This document shows positions 31,714 to 41,631 of a DNA stretch of 64,000 bases, piece by piece. A program made the translations under genes and the position numbers. The notes below the pieces were generated by a model. That model made no database searches and was not told the DNA's origin. It saw only the letters and a program-made list of their open reading frames with translations. The first letter of the stretch is position 1; every line of letters begins with the position of its first letter. The DNA comes from Corythucha ciliata (lineage: Eukaryota; Arthropoda; Insecta; Hemiptera; Tingidae): contig CM075941.1 of the NCBI GenBank assembly GCA_038030265.1, positions 9,486,001-9,550,000 of the forward strand, given 5' to 3'.

Positions 31714-34494
31714 CTAGACACGTCTAATTCAGGTGGTTGGATCAAACTGTTTCACGTTAACGTTTGCGGAGTAAGGAACAAAATTCTCCCCCTTGAAGAT
31801 TTTATTAATACTATGGGCACCAGCGTGGCCTGTCTGTCCGAGTACGGCGTCAAGGCTGAGGAAATAAATTTTTACAAGTTGCATAGCTTCAAATTGGCTA
31901 CGAGCTTCTCAAGGCAATATGCAAGGGGCGGTGGAGTTGCTATTTTTGTTAGAGATGGACTGGAGTTTTCTCCTGTTTCTTTAATTAATTCGCTCTCTGT
32001 TGAAATGGACTGCGAATTGACTGGAATTAAGCTGAGCGGCCTGAGTCATCCTATGACAAACTTACTCGTCGTGTGCGTTTACCGATCTCCAAATAGGAAC
32101 AGGAGTCGCTTCGTCGATACAATTGACTTGTTGTTTCAATACTTAGACACGAGTGGTCATCGTGCAGTCGTCGTTGGTGACTTCAATCTGGACCTGCGGG
32201 ACCTGAACGATAGCTACGTTAATCAATTTAAAAACTGCTTCCGAAGTTATGGATTCTTCCACACAATTAATTCTCCCACTCGCCTTGATCGTTGTCTGGA
32301 CAATGTCTTAACAAATCTGGACCAATCTGTTTATAGTTCAGAGCTATGCGATCCTATGCTGTCGGATCATCTTGCACAAGTAGTCTCTCTGGTTACCTCA
32401 GTTACTACTGATGATCCAATCAAGAGTTCGCGGTTTCGACCAATTTCTAGCGAGGGGAAGGGTGATTTTTTCAGTCTTCTTCGTGGGGCTGACTGGAGCT
32501 ATCTGATGAATGCCCACGACGTCAACGCGTTCACCGATTCCTTTTTGGGGGACATTGGAGAGATGTTGGATTCAGCACTACCAGGAAAGACACGAAAAAC
32601 CAAAAGGGATACCTCCAAATCCCGTAAGAAGCCTTGGTATTCGCCGGCGCTGAGACAGATGAAACGGTATTTGGACTTTCGTAATGCAGTTCTCAAAGCC
32701 GAGCCATCAGCTGAAAATATGATTATTTTCAAGGAATGTAAGACCCTATACCATAGAGCTCTTCAAGTGGCCAAAAAAGATTACAACACGAATTATATAA
32801 ACTCGCATTCTAATAAGTGCATGGCAGCCTGGAAACTTGTCAAGTCAGAATGTGGCTCTGATAGGCCGGGTCCAAAAATTCCTTTTGAAGCACATGAACT
32901 GAACGTTCACTTTGTCCGTGCTTCCAGTTCCGATCTGGGGGACTCAGATTTTGATCTTCGAGTTGCTGGGAGCAGTAGTCGCGTAACTGGAATGCTTGGT
33001 TTTAGGACAGTCTCACTGGAGTCATTGCGTCATTGTGTCAAGGTAATGAAAAGGTCGGATGCGAAGGATTGTTATGATTTGGACACCAGACTTTTCGCTG
33101 GGGCGTTCCCCTTTATTGAGGGCGCCGTGCTTAGCCTTGTCAATAACTGCCTGTCGTCTGGAAGATTCCCGTATGCCCTCAAAATCGCTAGAGTCGTGCC
33201 CGTGTTTAAAAAGGGTGACAGGGCTGAAATTGGTAATTATCGACCGATTTCCATCCTCTCAGTTCTATCCAACATCGTCGAATTTTTCATCAACGAGCAA
33301 CTTTGGGAATATCTCAATGAATCAAGGATAATCTCGCCAGATCAATACGGCTTTCAAAAAGGGAAATCCACGGTTGACGCCATCTCCTCGCTCGTTTCTC
33401 GAATTCTCGCCTCCTTTGAGGCTAAAAATACATCTGTTGGGGCCTTTTTGGACCTGTCCTTGGCTTTCGACCGGGCCGAGCATGGCGTATTACTCGCAAA
33501 GTTGGGAAATATTGGTGTCGGCGGGGTGGCCCTGGCTCTCATACGATCGTATCTGTCTGATCGATTCCAGTACGTCTCGGTAAACGGAAGGGATTCAAGT
33601 CTGTTACCAGTCACTCGAGGAGTTCCTCAGGGCTCTATTCTAGGCCCAACCCTTTTCCTCATCCTGATTAATGACTTGGGCATAGCGATACGAAACAGTA
33701 ATTTGTTCATGTACGCGGACGACACAACTCTACTGACCACTTACACATCGTCGATACAGGCTGCTTCGCTGAGCGACGAGGATGTAACTGCAGCTAATGA
33801 ATGGTTCCGCGAAAATGGGCTGCTATTAAACCGAGAGAAATCTGTAAAAGTTGCGTTTTGCCTCCACCACCTCCCACCGCTTGGTCAGAGCGTGGTAAAA
33901 TTTCTCGGAGTGTACCTCGATACTAAATTATCTTTCAAAGACCACGTCTCTGGACTTGAAACAAGATTGACTAGAGTGGTATTCCTGTTAAGAAGACTCC
34001 GGAACCTCGTGTCTCATGAGGTTCTCAGAATAATTTATTTTGGATACTTCCACTCCGTCTTGGTGTACGCGATCGGTGTGTGGGGGAAGGCTCCAGGAAC
34101 GGGTTCGCTTTTTAGACTGCAAAAAAGCGCAGTACGATGTCTGGCGGGTCTCAAGAGGTATGACTCATGCCGAAGTGCCTTCAGAGATTTCAATATTCTC
34201 ACTCTTTACGGAGCCTACGTTTACGAGTGCTTGAAACTTGTCCATAGACGATTCAATGAGTTTCCGCAATTGTCATCCATCCATTCGCACAATACACGAG
34301 GTGCATCTAAGCTGGCTCCAGAGCGCGTCCGGCTTGTAAAAAGCGAGCTGAACCCAGCATATATGGCTCCGATTCTGTACAATAAATTACCGCGTGGACT
34401 GATTGATAGGGATGGTCGTTTAAAAATCAAAGACGTAAAGTCGTTTCTAACGGATCGAGTATTGTATAGTTTGAAGGAATTCATGGACAATTAA
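31714..34494 (+). CDS. NL2 ORF2: APE endonuclease and reverse transcriptase
   Basis: The frame is open for 926 codons from 31714; the first ATG, at 31813, would give 893 residues. The endonuclease needs the part before that ATG, because KLFHVNVCGVRNKILPLED is its first strand and Asn motif. Other endonuclease motifs are YGVKAEE, VVVGDFNLDLRDL and LSDHLAQV. RT motifs are RVVPVFKKGD, NYRPISILSVLSNIVEF, DQYGFQKGKSTVDA, FLDLSLAFD, GVPQGSILGPTLFLILINDL and FMYADDTTLL. A C-terminal HNTRGASKLAPERVR region follows. All catalytic residues I can place are present and there is no RNase H. The frame is free of stops and frameshifts and may encode an active enzyme if translated by readthrough. Confidence 0.9.
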   Translation, partial: LDTSNSGGWIKLFHVNVCGVRNKILPLEDFINTMGTSVACLSEYGVKAEEINFYKLHSFKLATSFSRQYARGGGVAIFVRDGLEFSPVSLINSLSVEMDCELTGIKLSGLSHPMTNLLVVCVYRSPNRNRSRFVDTIDLLFQYLDTSGHRAVVVGDFNLDLRDLNDSYVNQFKNCFRSYGFFHTINSPTRLDRCLDNVLTNLDQSVYSSELCDPMLSDHLAQVVSLVTSVTTDDPIKSSRFRPISSEGKGDFFSLLRGADWSYLMNAHDVNAFTDSFLGDIGEMLDSALPGKTRKTKRDTSKSRKKPWYSPALRQMKRYLDFRNAVLKAEPSAENMIIFKECKTLYHRALQVAKKDYNTNYINSHSNKCMAAWKLVKSECGSDRPGPKIPFEAHELNVHFVRASSSDLGDSDFDLRVAGSSSRVTGMLGFRTVSLESLRHCVKVMKRSDAKDCYDLDTRLFAGAFPFIEGAVLSLVNNCLSSGRFPYALKIARVVPVFKKGDRAEIGNYRPISILSVLSNIVEFFINEQLWEYLNESRIISPDQYGFQKGKSTVDAISSLVSRILASFEAKNTSVGAFLDLSLAFDRAEHGVLLAKLGNIGVGGVALALIRSYLSDRFQYVSVNGRDSSLLPVTRGVPQGSILGPTLFLILINDLGIAIRNSNLFMYADDTTLLTTYTSSIQAASLSDEDVTAANEWFRENGLLLNREKSVKVAFCLHHLPPLGQSVVKFLGVYLDTKLSFKDHVSGLETRLTRVVFLLRRLRNLVSHEVLRIIYFGYFHSVLVYAIGVWGKAPGTGSLFRLQKSAVRCLAGLKRYDSCRSAFRDFNILTLYGAYVYECLKLVHRRFNEFPQLSSIHSHNTRGASKLAPERVRLVKSELNPAYMAPILYNKLPRGLIDRDGRLKIKDVKSFLTDRVLYSLKEFMDN

Positions 34495-34584
34495 TATTTT
34501 CAAGTTCTGACGTGCCGATTCTTGTAACACTAGTTAAAGGCTAACTAACTAGCCCGGCTAGGGGGGGGGGATTATTATTATTAT

Positions 34585-35734
34585 TATTACGGCTCCAACA
34601 GCGACATCCGATGCGTCGACCATCAAAACTAGCGGTAACGACGCCGGGTGAGCGAGTAATGCTGCTTGTGCTATGGAGATTTTGCTTGTCTCGAACGCGT
34701 GTTCGGTTTCGGCTGACCAGATGACGGGGGAGTCTTGTTTTTTGTCTCCTTTTGTGAGATCGTGTAATGTATAGCTTGGATTTCGGCGACACGAGGGATG
34801 AAGCGCCGGTAATAATTGATCATTCCGAGAAAACGACGAAGAGATTTGATGGTCTTGGGTTTCTCGTAGTTGAGAATAGCTTCGACTTTTTCGGGTAGAG
34901 GGGAAATTCCAGCCGGAGAGATGTGATGTCCCAGGAAGGAAATCTGTGTTTGGGCGAATTGACATTTTTCGACGTTTAGACAGATGTTAAATTCGTCTAG
35001 TTTTCGAAAAATCAAGTCCAAGTGATGAAGATGTTCTTCTTTATTTGAAGATGCGACGAGAATGTCATCCAAGTACGTAAAACAAAACTCGAATTCCTGG
35101 AGGACTTTATTGATGAACCTCTGAAAAGTTTGTGCTGCATTGCACGAGACCAAACGGCATGACCAAAAATTCAAATAAGCCGAATGGAGTCGTAATTGCT
35201 GTTTTTTCAACATCTTTTGGATCCATTGGAATGTGGTAGTAAGCCTTTACGAGATCGAGTTTGGAAAAAATAGTCTTGTTGTGAAGCATGTGATTAAATT
35301 CATGAATATGAGGAATAGGGTATTTGTCTGGTTTGGTTGCAGCGTTGAGGCGACGGTAGTCTCCGCATGGCCTCAATCACCTGACTTTTTGGGTACCATA
35401 TGCAAAGGATTGGCCCAACTGCTTTTGGAGGGTCTGCAGATACCTTCATTGTTCATGATTTGGAAATGTTCTTTCGCAGATTTGAGTTTGTTTGGAGGGA
35501 GGCGTCGCGGACGGGAATAAATAGGTGGGCCGGTGGTTTCGATCGAATGAGAAATACCGAGGTGGAGGTTTTTTTTTTAATATTTGCTCGTTTATCGGTG
35601 AGTGATGGATTCGTAATACTGGGGTAGCGCGTGAGAAGTTCTGTGAAAATGTCGTTCCTGGCTACCGTAGTAATGGTTTCGTGGCTGGACTTGAGGATTT
35701 CGGCTGTTGCTTACTCTTTGTGACTGGGTCTACT

Positions 35735-35736
<2 letters not shown>
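34585..35736 (-). pseudogene. G2 reverse transcriptase and start of RNase H
   Basis: From 35736 leftward the minus strand encodes the RT N-terminus ([16 protein letters not shown] near 35440-35380), the [20 protein letters not shown] block and [15 protein letters not shown]. After a frameshift near 35150-35210 come [13 protein letters not shown], the catalytic YLDDILVASS, and FLGMINYYRRFIP. RNase H begins with VDASDVAVGAV, where the (ATT)n tail of NL2 cuts in. This is the 5' half of G2, whose 3' half is at 24573-25905. The 5' end is lost at a T34 run. A stop near 35380 and the frameshift make it a pseudogene. Confidence 0.85.
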
Positions 35737-35774
<38 letters not shown>

Positions 35775-36060
35775 AGCATTTATTCTTTTAAAATTTCATC
35801 ATAACACAATCAACTTTCCATATACCAAATGCTTTTTCAGGCAAATTCAGGCACAGATTCATCAGGATTTGCTCAAAGAAAAGGCTTAAGAAATTGCGCG
35901 CTTCGCTCAACTAAAAATGCTTCGGCACCCATTCGCTGCCTAAAAGTAGCTAAACTGGCTAAGTTCCCAATTTCCCACCTCAAAAACCTTGAAAATAGCT
36001 AAACTGATTATTTGTGCGCTAAAAATAGCCCAACTGGCAATGGACGGATCTAAGGGAAGG
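35737..36060 (-). mobile_element. retroposed transcript 3' end with poly(A)
   Basis: T34 at 35737-35770 is a poly(A) tail on the minus strand. About 10 nt upstream in that strand is AATAAA (GAATAAATGC). This is the mark of a reverse-transcribed polyadenylated RNA, inserted next to or into G2. The adjoining 290 bp show no coding similarity I recognise; the family is unknown. Confidence 0.55.
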
Positions 36061-36061
36061 G

Positions 36062-36720
36062 CAGTGGCGTGCCCAGGACTTTTTCTTGGGAGGGGTTTTT
36101 CAAATTACAAAAGTTAATGTATAAATAGATAATTTTATAATACATAAGTACAATTCAATAATTTCAAAAAATGAATACCCATAAGGAGGGGAATTTTATG
36201 TCAAGATACGCAATATTCAAGGAATTCATTTGTCCCTGAGGCTCAGGTGGGGACCCACGCATTGTCAATGGCGTACGCGTATACCGCCCAGCCATGCCCG
36301 GGTGCTTCACTGGGTCCGCAAAAAATTCAACACATTCAGGCTCCACACCATAAAACTGCCTTGCGAATGTCAAGCCACGTAACGGCTCTGTCCGTGCTCG
36401 AATCATCATCTTCAGTTTAACCAGTCGAAATGATCAGTTTTGCTGTTTTTAGAGCGATAAATAAAGTCAGTTAAGCTATTTCTAGGGCGCATAGAGTCAG
36501 TTTCGCCAATTGCAATGCTTGGATTTCCAGGTTGGTCAATTTTAGGGCACTTGTCTTGGGGTATGAAATTTATAGGACGCGAATAATAGGACGTCAAACC
36601 AAGGCGATAATGGTCAGTTAGGGCATATTTGGCGCGCAACTGGTAGATTTTGCCATTTTCAGAGCGTGATTCGTTAAGGTGCAATTCTAGCCAATTATAG
36701 TTAACCATGTAGTACAAATA
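36062..36720 (+). mobile_element. hAT-like left end with satB repeats
   Basis: It begins CAGTGGCGTGCCCAGG followed by a G-rich stretch. Positions 36285-36330 match the reverse complement of 63955-64000 (ACCGCCCAGCCATGCC region), showing a second copy at the right edge of the window. Positions 36420-36720 are satB units (GCGATAAATAAAGTCAGTTA-type). The right terminus was not identified. The minus-strand 81-codon ORF at 36164-36409 is conserved with neither copy's frame that I could check and is not called. Confidence 0.55.
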
Positions 36721-37060
36721 TTTGACAGCGCTACGACGTCAGAATATACTGCTATACTTTTCTGATGTCTAATTTACGTCGGAAATTTGTAATACAACGA
36801 CAGTCCGTCGTTCAGACGATATGGCAACGTCGAAGGCGGCAAGATGTAGTTAAGCCACCCAAACTACCAGAATCCGACGTCGGAAGTATTACAGAATAGG
36901 TCGCATGTCGCAAATGGACCTAAATGCGACCAATTGTGCTAGTTGGGAAGGTACACGGACTGCGGATTAAAAGAATAAATAAAGAACGTTGTCTTAAAGT
37001 AAAAGCTGACCATATTACATGTGCATTGTTGTAGAATTACCCAAGAAAATTTAATATTAT
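36721..37060. other. no gene seen
   Basis: Scattered ACGTC and GACGT repeats give weak dyads. No coding sequence. It lies between the satB element and the Penelope-like element and may include its 5' region. Confidence 0.35.
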
Positions 37061-37243
37061 CGTCGGCTAAGGCGTGATACCTCGTATGTCCAAAAACCAA
37101 ACTTTACAGGAGAACAAAAAATCATATGAAAAATCCCTATTTGTACATTAATTTCAAACTTTTGTCAATGCTCCCATAAAAAATTATATTGATTATCTTG
37201 AAAACAAAATGTATGATTTTGAAGCAGAATAACCAACGTCCTT

Positions 37244-38103
37244 TTGAACTTTCAAAATCATCGAAAAAGCAAGAAAATGAGTAACGAAAACAGCGATTCT
37301 TCAATTTCAAAACAAGACATAATTGACACATCGAAATTCCTCAAAGAAAATTCAGAATTACTGGTCTTATCTGCAGATAAAGGAGCTGTAACGGTCATTA
37401 TAGACAAATCAGACTACGATTCCAACATAAAAGATAAGAGAAAAAATAACATAATAGCCAATAAATTGTTTGAAGAAAAAGTCATTGACTCTGCAACTAA
37501 GCACAAATTGACCATCTACAATGCACTTCCGCCAAAACTCTACGGGCTTCCAAAAATTCATAAAGCAAATCCAAAGATATTACGACCAATTGTTTCATGC
37601 ATCCAGGCACCTAGCTATGAATTAAGCCGACATTTAATCAAATACTTGAAATTGATTAAAGAAACGGGACGATTCAACGTGAAAAATTCCTTCGAAGTGA
37701 AGAACGAAATTGAATCTTTAAAGCTTGACTCGAAATTCAAATTAATATCTTTAGACGCTGTGTCATTATTCACGACAATTCCCCTAAATTTTGCTTTCGA
37801 AATCATCATGAAACAATGGACAAAAATCAAAAATAATACAGCGAACCTAGAACAAAAGACTTTCGAAGAAACTCTGTCCTTTTGCCTGAACTCCGGATAT
37901 TGTGCATATCAAGGACAATTCTACAAACAAATTTGCGGACTAGCAATGGGTAATCCATAAAGCCTGATCATCGCAGACATCGTTTTAGACGAACTATTCA
38001 GACAAATAGAAAACAAATTCAAAGGAAAAATCAAAATTTTATTCAAATACGTCGACGACTCACTAATCGCCATTGATGAAACATCAGTACAAGACCTTCT
38101 CTA
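37244..38103 (+). pseudogene. Penelope-type reverse transcriptase
   Basis: The frame from 37244 includes KENSELLVLSADKGAVTVII, LPPKLYGLPKIHK, LRPIVSCIQAPSYELSRH, ISLDAVSLFTTIP and GLAMGNP. These are the Penelope RT landmarks, which are related to telomerase. A TAA at 37958-37960 replaces the codon after GNP. Sequence continues in frame with IIADIVLDELFRQIE and the catalytic FKYVDDSLIAID, ending at a TAA at 38102. The RT primes on target DNA nicked by the GIY-YIG domain. The two stops make this copy defective. Confidence 0.88.
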
Positions 38104-38897
38104 AATTTACAATGTAAACAGAAAAAGATCAAAAAATTCCATTTCTTGACCTTGAAATAATCAGAGACAACGATGGACAACTGTACACCAGACACTACAC
38201 CAAACCAACATTTTCAGGTAGACTATTAAACTTCAAATCAAATAGCTCACACACGCACAAAATCAATGTCATCAAGAACACAGTCAAGCGATATTTACAA
38301 TTAACGCACCCAAATTATCACAAAGAAAAAATTAAAGAAATACAAGAAGTACTACTGGCAAACAACTACCCGATTAAACTCATAAAAAAGCAATACATGC
38401 ATTTCTACACCGTTCAAACAATCAACTTCAAGTCACACCAGTTATTCAAAATTTCGATGACCAATCAAACATAAAATACGCAACAATCACACATACTGGT
38501 CCTTTAACCATTAAATTACAAAAAAATCTTCAAACAATACAACAACTTGAAGATTTCTTACAAGCCTTACAACACTAACAAACTAAAAGACAAAACGAAT
38601 ACGCTCCAAAAATCGGGAGTTGTGTATAAAGTAGACTGTCTAAATTGTAACCAAGCATATATTGGTGAAACAAAACAATACTTAAAAGAAAGACTAAAAC
38701 AACATGACCGCAGCTTAACAGATAATACACCACTCACAGCACTGTCTCAACACGCCAAAGAACTTTCACATAAACTAGATCTAAACAACCCAAAAATTTT
38801 ACACCAAGAAATCAACACACACAACAGAAAATTTCTAGAAATGGTAGAAATTAGAAAACACAACACGATGAACTACAAAAGAGACTTAGACAACTAG
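38104..38897 (+). pseudogene. Penelope RT linker and GIY-YIG endonuclease, unit 1
   Basis: After the stop, coding sequence resumes (DQKIPFLDLEIIRDNDG, LYTRHYTKPTFSGRLL). A 2-bp difference from unit 2 near 38385-38392 shifts the frame. The GIY-YIG domain at 38547-38897 is intact: SGVVYKVDCLNCNQAYIGET contains the V-Y...Y-I-G core and a CxxC zinc pair, and LKERLKQH supplies the conserved Arg. NRKFLEMVEIRK supplies the Glu. This endonuclease is characteristic of EN-containing Penelope-like elements and cuts the target. Confidence 0.87.
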
Positions 38898-38913
38898 AAA
38901 CTACAAAAGAAGC

Positions 38914-38946
38914 CTGAGGACGTCGAGGATCCCTCGACGAAACGTC
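38914..38946 (+). ncRNA. hammerhead-like motif, unit 1
   Basis: Immediately after the GIY-YIG frame, CTGAGGA is followed by a 7-bp stem (GTCGAGG, loop ATC, CCTCGAC) and GAAACGTC. CUGANGA-stem-GAAA with a following GUC is the hammerhead ribozyme core. Penelope-like elements are known to encode such ribozymes. One extra C lies between the core A and stem II, and helix III is not obvious within this monomer, so activity is uncertain. Confidence 0.45.
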
Positions 38947-39336
38947 GCTGACAACGAAAACGCCGGCAGGATCGGTAAAAAAAAAATTAAAAACCAGTTA
39001 CCACTCCTGCCTCCAAAATAAAAAATCATTAAAATGTATGATAATCAAGTTAGGTATCTAACGAAAAATTTGATACCAAAACCTATTTTTCGCCAAATTG
39101 TCACTTACGAGGTATCACGCCTTAGCCGACGATATTCATAATGGTATAGTAAGTGAAGGTAGGACAAAAAAGAGGACAGATAGAGGACGAGTTGACGTGG
39201 GGTAATGACCGACAAACGTGTGGGGGGTTGCAAAATATTTCAAATGCCTCTGTCGGACACTCGCTTTTGGCTGTTTTATATTTTTTCTAATTTTTATTTC
39301 GGGCTGAAGTCGGGCCGGGCCGAGTCGGGCATCGTT

Positions 39337-40250
39337 TTAGACGAACTATTCAGACAAATAGAAAACAAATTCAAAGGAAAAATCAAAATTGCATTCAAAT
39401 ACGTCGACGACTCACTAATCGCCATTGATGAAACATCAGTACAAGACCTCCTCTAAATTTACAATGGAAACAGAAAAAGATCAAAAAATTCCATTTCTTG
39501 ACCTTGAAATAATCAGAGACAACGATGGACAACTATACACCAGACACTACACCAAACCAACATTTTCAGGTAGACTATTAAACTTCAAATCAAATAGCTC
39601 ACACACGCACAAAATCAATGTCATCAAGAACACAGTCAAGCGATATTTACAATTAACGCACCCAAATTATCACAAAGAAAACATTAAAGAAATACAAGAA
39701 GTACTACTGGCAAACAACTACCCGATTAAACTCATAAAAAAAGAAATACATGCATTTCTACACCGTTCAAACAATCAACTTCAAGTCACACCAGCTATTC
39801 AAAATTTCGATGACCAATCAAACATAAAATACGCAACAATCACACATACTGGTCCTTTAACCATTAAATTACAAAAAAATCTTCAAACAATACAACAACT
39901 TGAAGATTTCTTACAAACCTTACAACACTAACAAACTAAAAGACAAAACGAATACGCTCCAAAAATCGGGAGTTGTGTATAAAGTAGACTGTCTAAATTG
40001 TAACCAAGCATATATTGGTGAAACAAAACAATACTTAAAAGAAAGACTAAAACAACATGACCGCAGCTTAACAGATAATACACCACTCACAGCACTGTCT
40101 CAACACGCCAAAGAACTTTCACATAAACTAGATCTAAACAACCCAAAAATTTTACACCAAGAAATCAACACACACAACAGAAAATTTCTAGAAATGGTAG
40201 AAATTAGAAAACACAACACGATGAACTACAAAAGAGACTTAGACAACTAG
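39337..40250 (+). pseudogene. Penelope RT C-terminus and GIY-YIG endonuclease, unit 2
   Basis: The first frame (to 39456) has IVLDELFRQIE and FKYVDDSLIAIDE, the catalytic YVDD. Phase changes at about 39440 into 39425-39931 (KIPFLDLEIIRDNDGQLY and onward). It changes again into the GIY-YIG frame at 39900-40250, which encodes the same 116 residues as unit 1. Frame changes at the same places in both units suggest the breaks predate the duplication, apart from the extra deletion in unit 1. Confidence 0.85.
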
Positions 40251-40266
40251 AAACTACAAAAGAAGC

Positions 40267-40299
40267 CTGAGGACGTCGAGGATCCCTCGACGAAACGTC
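40267..40299 (+). ncRNA. hammerhead-like motif, unit 2
   Basis: An exact repeat of the motif at 38914-38946, again just 3' of the GIY-YIG frame. Two copies 1353 nt apart in one transcript could pair to form dimeric hammerheads, as proposed for ribozymes with a weak helix III. Confidence 0.45.
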
Positions 40300-40659
40300 G
40301 CTGACAACGAAAACGCCGGCAGGATCGGTAAAAAAAAAATTAAAAACCAGTTACCACTCCTGCCTCCAAAATAAAAAATCATTAAAATGTATGATAATCA
40401 AGTTAGGTATCTAACGAAAAATTTGATACCAAAACCTATTTTTCGCCAAATTGTCACTTACGAGGTATCACGCCTTAGCCGACGATATTCATAATGGTAT
40501 AGTAAGTGAAGGTAGGACAAAAAAGAGGACAGATAGAGGACGAGTTGACGTGGGGTAATGACCGACAAACGTGTGGGGGGTTGCAAAATATTTCAAATGC
40601 CTCTGTCGGACACTCGCTTTTGGCTGTTTTATATTTTTTCTAATTTTTATTTCGGGCTG

Positions 40660-40786
40660 AAGTCGGGCCGGGCCGAGTCGGGCTTCAGCTCTCAGCCCGG
40701 CCCGGCCCGAGAAATCTGCGGCCCGACCCGAAGTCCGGCCCGAGCCAGGAACCCTCGGCCCGGCCCGAGCCCGAGGCCATCCCTAG
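40660..40786. repeat. GC-rich CCCGGCCCGG repeat, probable DNA-transposon end
   Basis: Imperfect GGCCCGAGCCCG repeats end in GAGGCCATCCCTAG. The reverse complement reads TAGGGATGGCCTC, close to the hAT-type CAGGGRTGG termini in this window. The other end was not located. It directly follows the Penelope unit. Confidence 0.4.
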
Positions 40787-41242
40787 AAGTGATTTTGCGA
40801 AAATGAACATTTTTTCTTATATGGTAAATCTGATTTTTTTTGGCGGAATTTCAAGATTATTTGATGTGTTTTAGGAGCAAAAAATGTCCAGTTTCAATGT
40901 TAATTAGCAAGTTTTCAAAGAGCGAATTAGCGGTTCCGAGTGTAGTTGGTTTCGTTAGAAACTTTTAGCAACACCACCGCTAACGCTAACGCAAACGACA
41001 AATCAGTCGTTGTTTGGTTACGAAACATCTGATTGGTTGAAATTTGAAAATAAAGTTTCCGGAGGATTGAACGGGAGAGTGCTAAAACTCACTAATAAGT
41101 CGAAGGAAGAACGTGTTTGCAGGTTGAAGTTCTAGGGGGGCTTTAATTTTGGTTAAACAACTTTATTCGCAAGACAAATCTGTGGCCATCTCGGACACAA
41201 ATCGTAGGTAAAACATTGAAGTGCATCACAATAAGTCAAAGT
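40787..41242. other. no gene seen
   Basis: Sequence between the GC-rich repeat and the hAT-like element; nothing recognisable. Confidence 0.35.
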
Positions 41243-41631
41243 AATGGGATCAGGGCTGGGCAGTAATTGAATTAAATGTAATTGAATTACCTGTAATTGA
41301 ATTACGTAATTCAATTACAACTAGTAATTGGTAATTTGTAATTGATAACAACACGCCATTGTAATTGGTAATTTGTAATTAAAAACACTTTTTCGAAGTA
41401 ATTTGTAATTAACAATTACCGATTACATTTCCATCTTCAGAGTCAATATTACTTCGAAAACTCAGCGGGTACTATTTCGCGCCTTACTTGGAGATTTTGG
41501 AGGAGTTTTTACATGAAATTCTCTGAAAAAAAAAGAGTTTCAAAGCAATTATGACACGAGCGATATCCTCGAGCTTAGGGTTGTTAATTTAAAATTTGAG
41601 AAAAACGGTACAAAAGTTTCAAAACCCAAAC

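Larger units (their letters stand above)
31135..34589 (+). mobile_element. NL2: CR1/Jockey-type non-LTR retrotransposon, 5'-truncated
   Basis: The element begins mid-ORF1 directly after the NL1 poly(A) and ends in an (ATT)6 tail at 34571-34589, preceded by G10. ORF1 and ORF2 lie in one frame with a single TGA between them. ORF2 is otherwise uninterrupted, so this is the best-preserved coding element in the window and probably a young insertion. It ends within the RNase H gene of G2. Confidence 0.85.
37061..39329 (+). mobile_element. Penelope-like element, unit 1
   Basis: The element carries a Penelope-type RT and a GIY-YIG endonuclease with a 26-bp inverted repeat. CGTCGGCTAAGGCGTGATAC begins at 37061, and its inverse (ending ...TTAGCCGACG) lies at 39106-39131 and 40459-40484. 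Sequence from 37983 to 39329 is repeated at 39336-40683 with a constant offset of about 1353 bp. Tandem, partly truncated copies and terminal repeats are typical of Penelope-like elements. Confidence 0.85.
39330..40683 (+). mobile_element. Penelope-like element, unit 2 (tandem copy, 5'-truncated)
   Basis: It starts inside the RT, at CATCGTTTTAGACGAAC, immediately after the terminal region of unit 1. It repeats unit 1 almost exactly at an offset of 1353 bp. Unit 2 has fewer defects: the linker frame 39425-39931 is intact where unit 1 is frameshifted. The N-terminal RT is missing. Confidence 0.85.
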
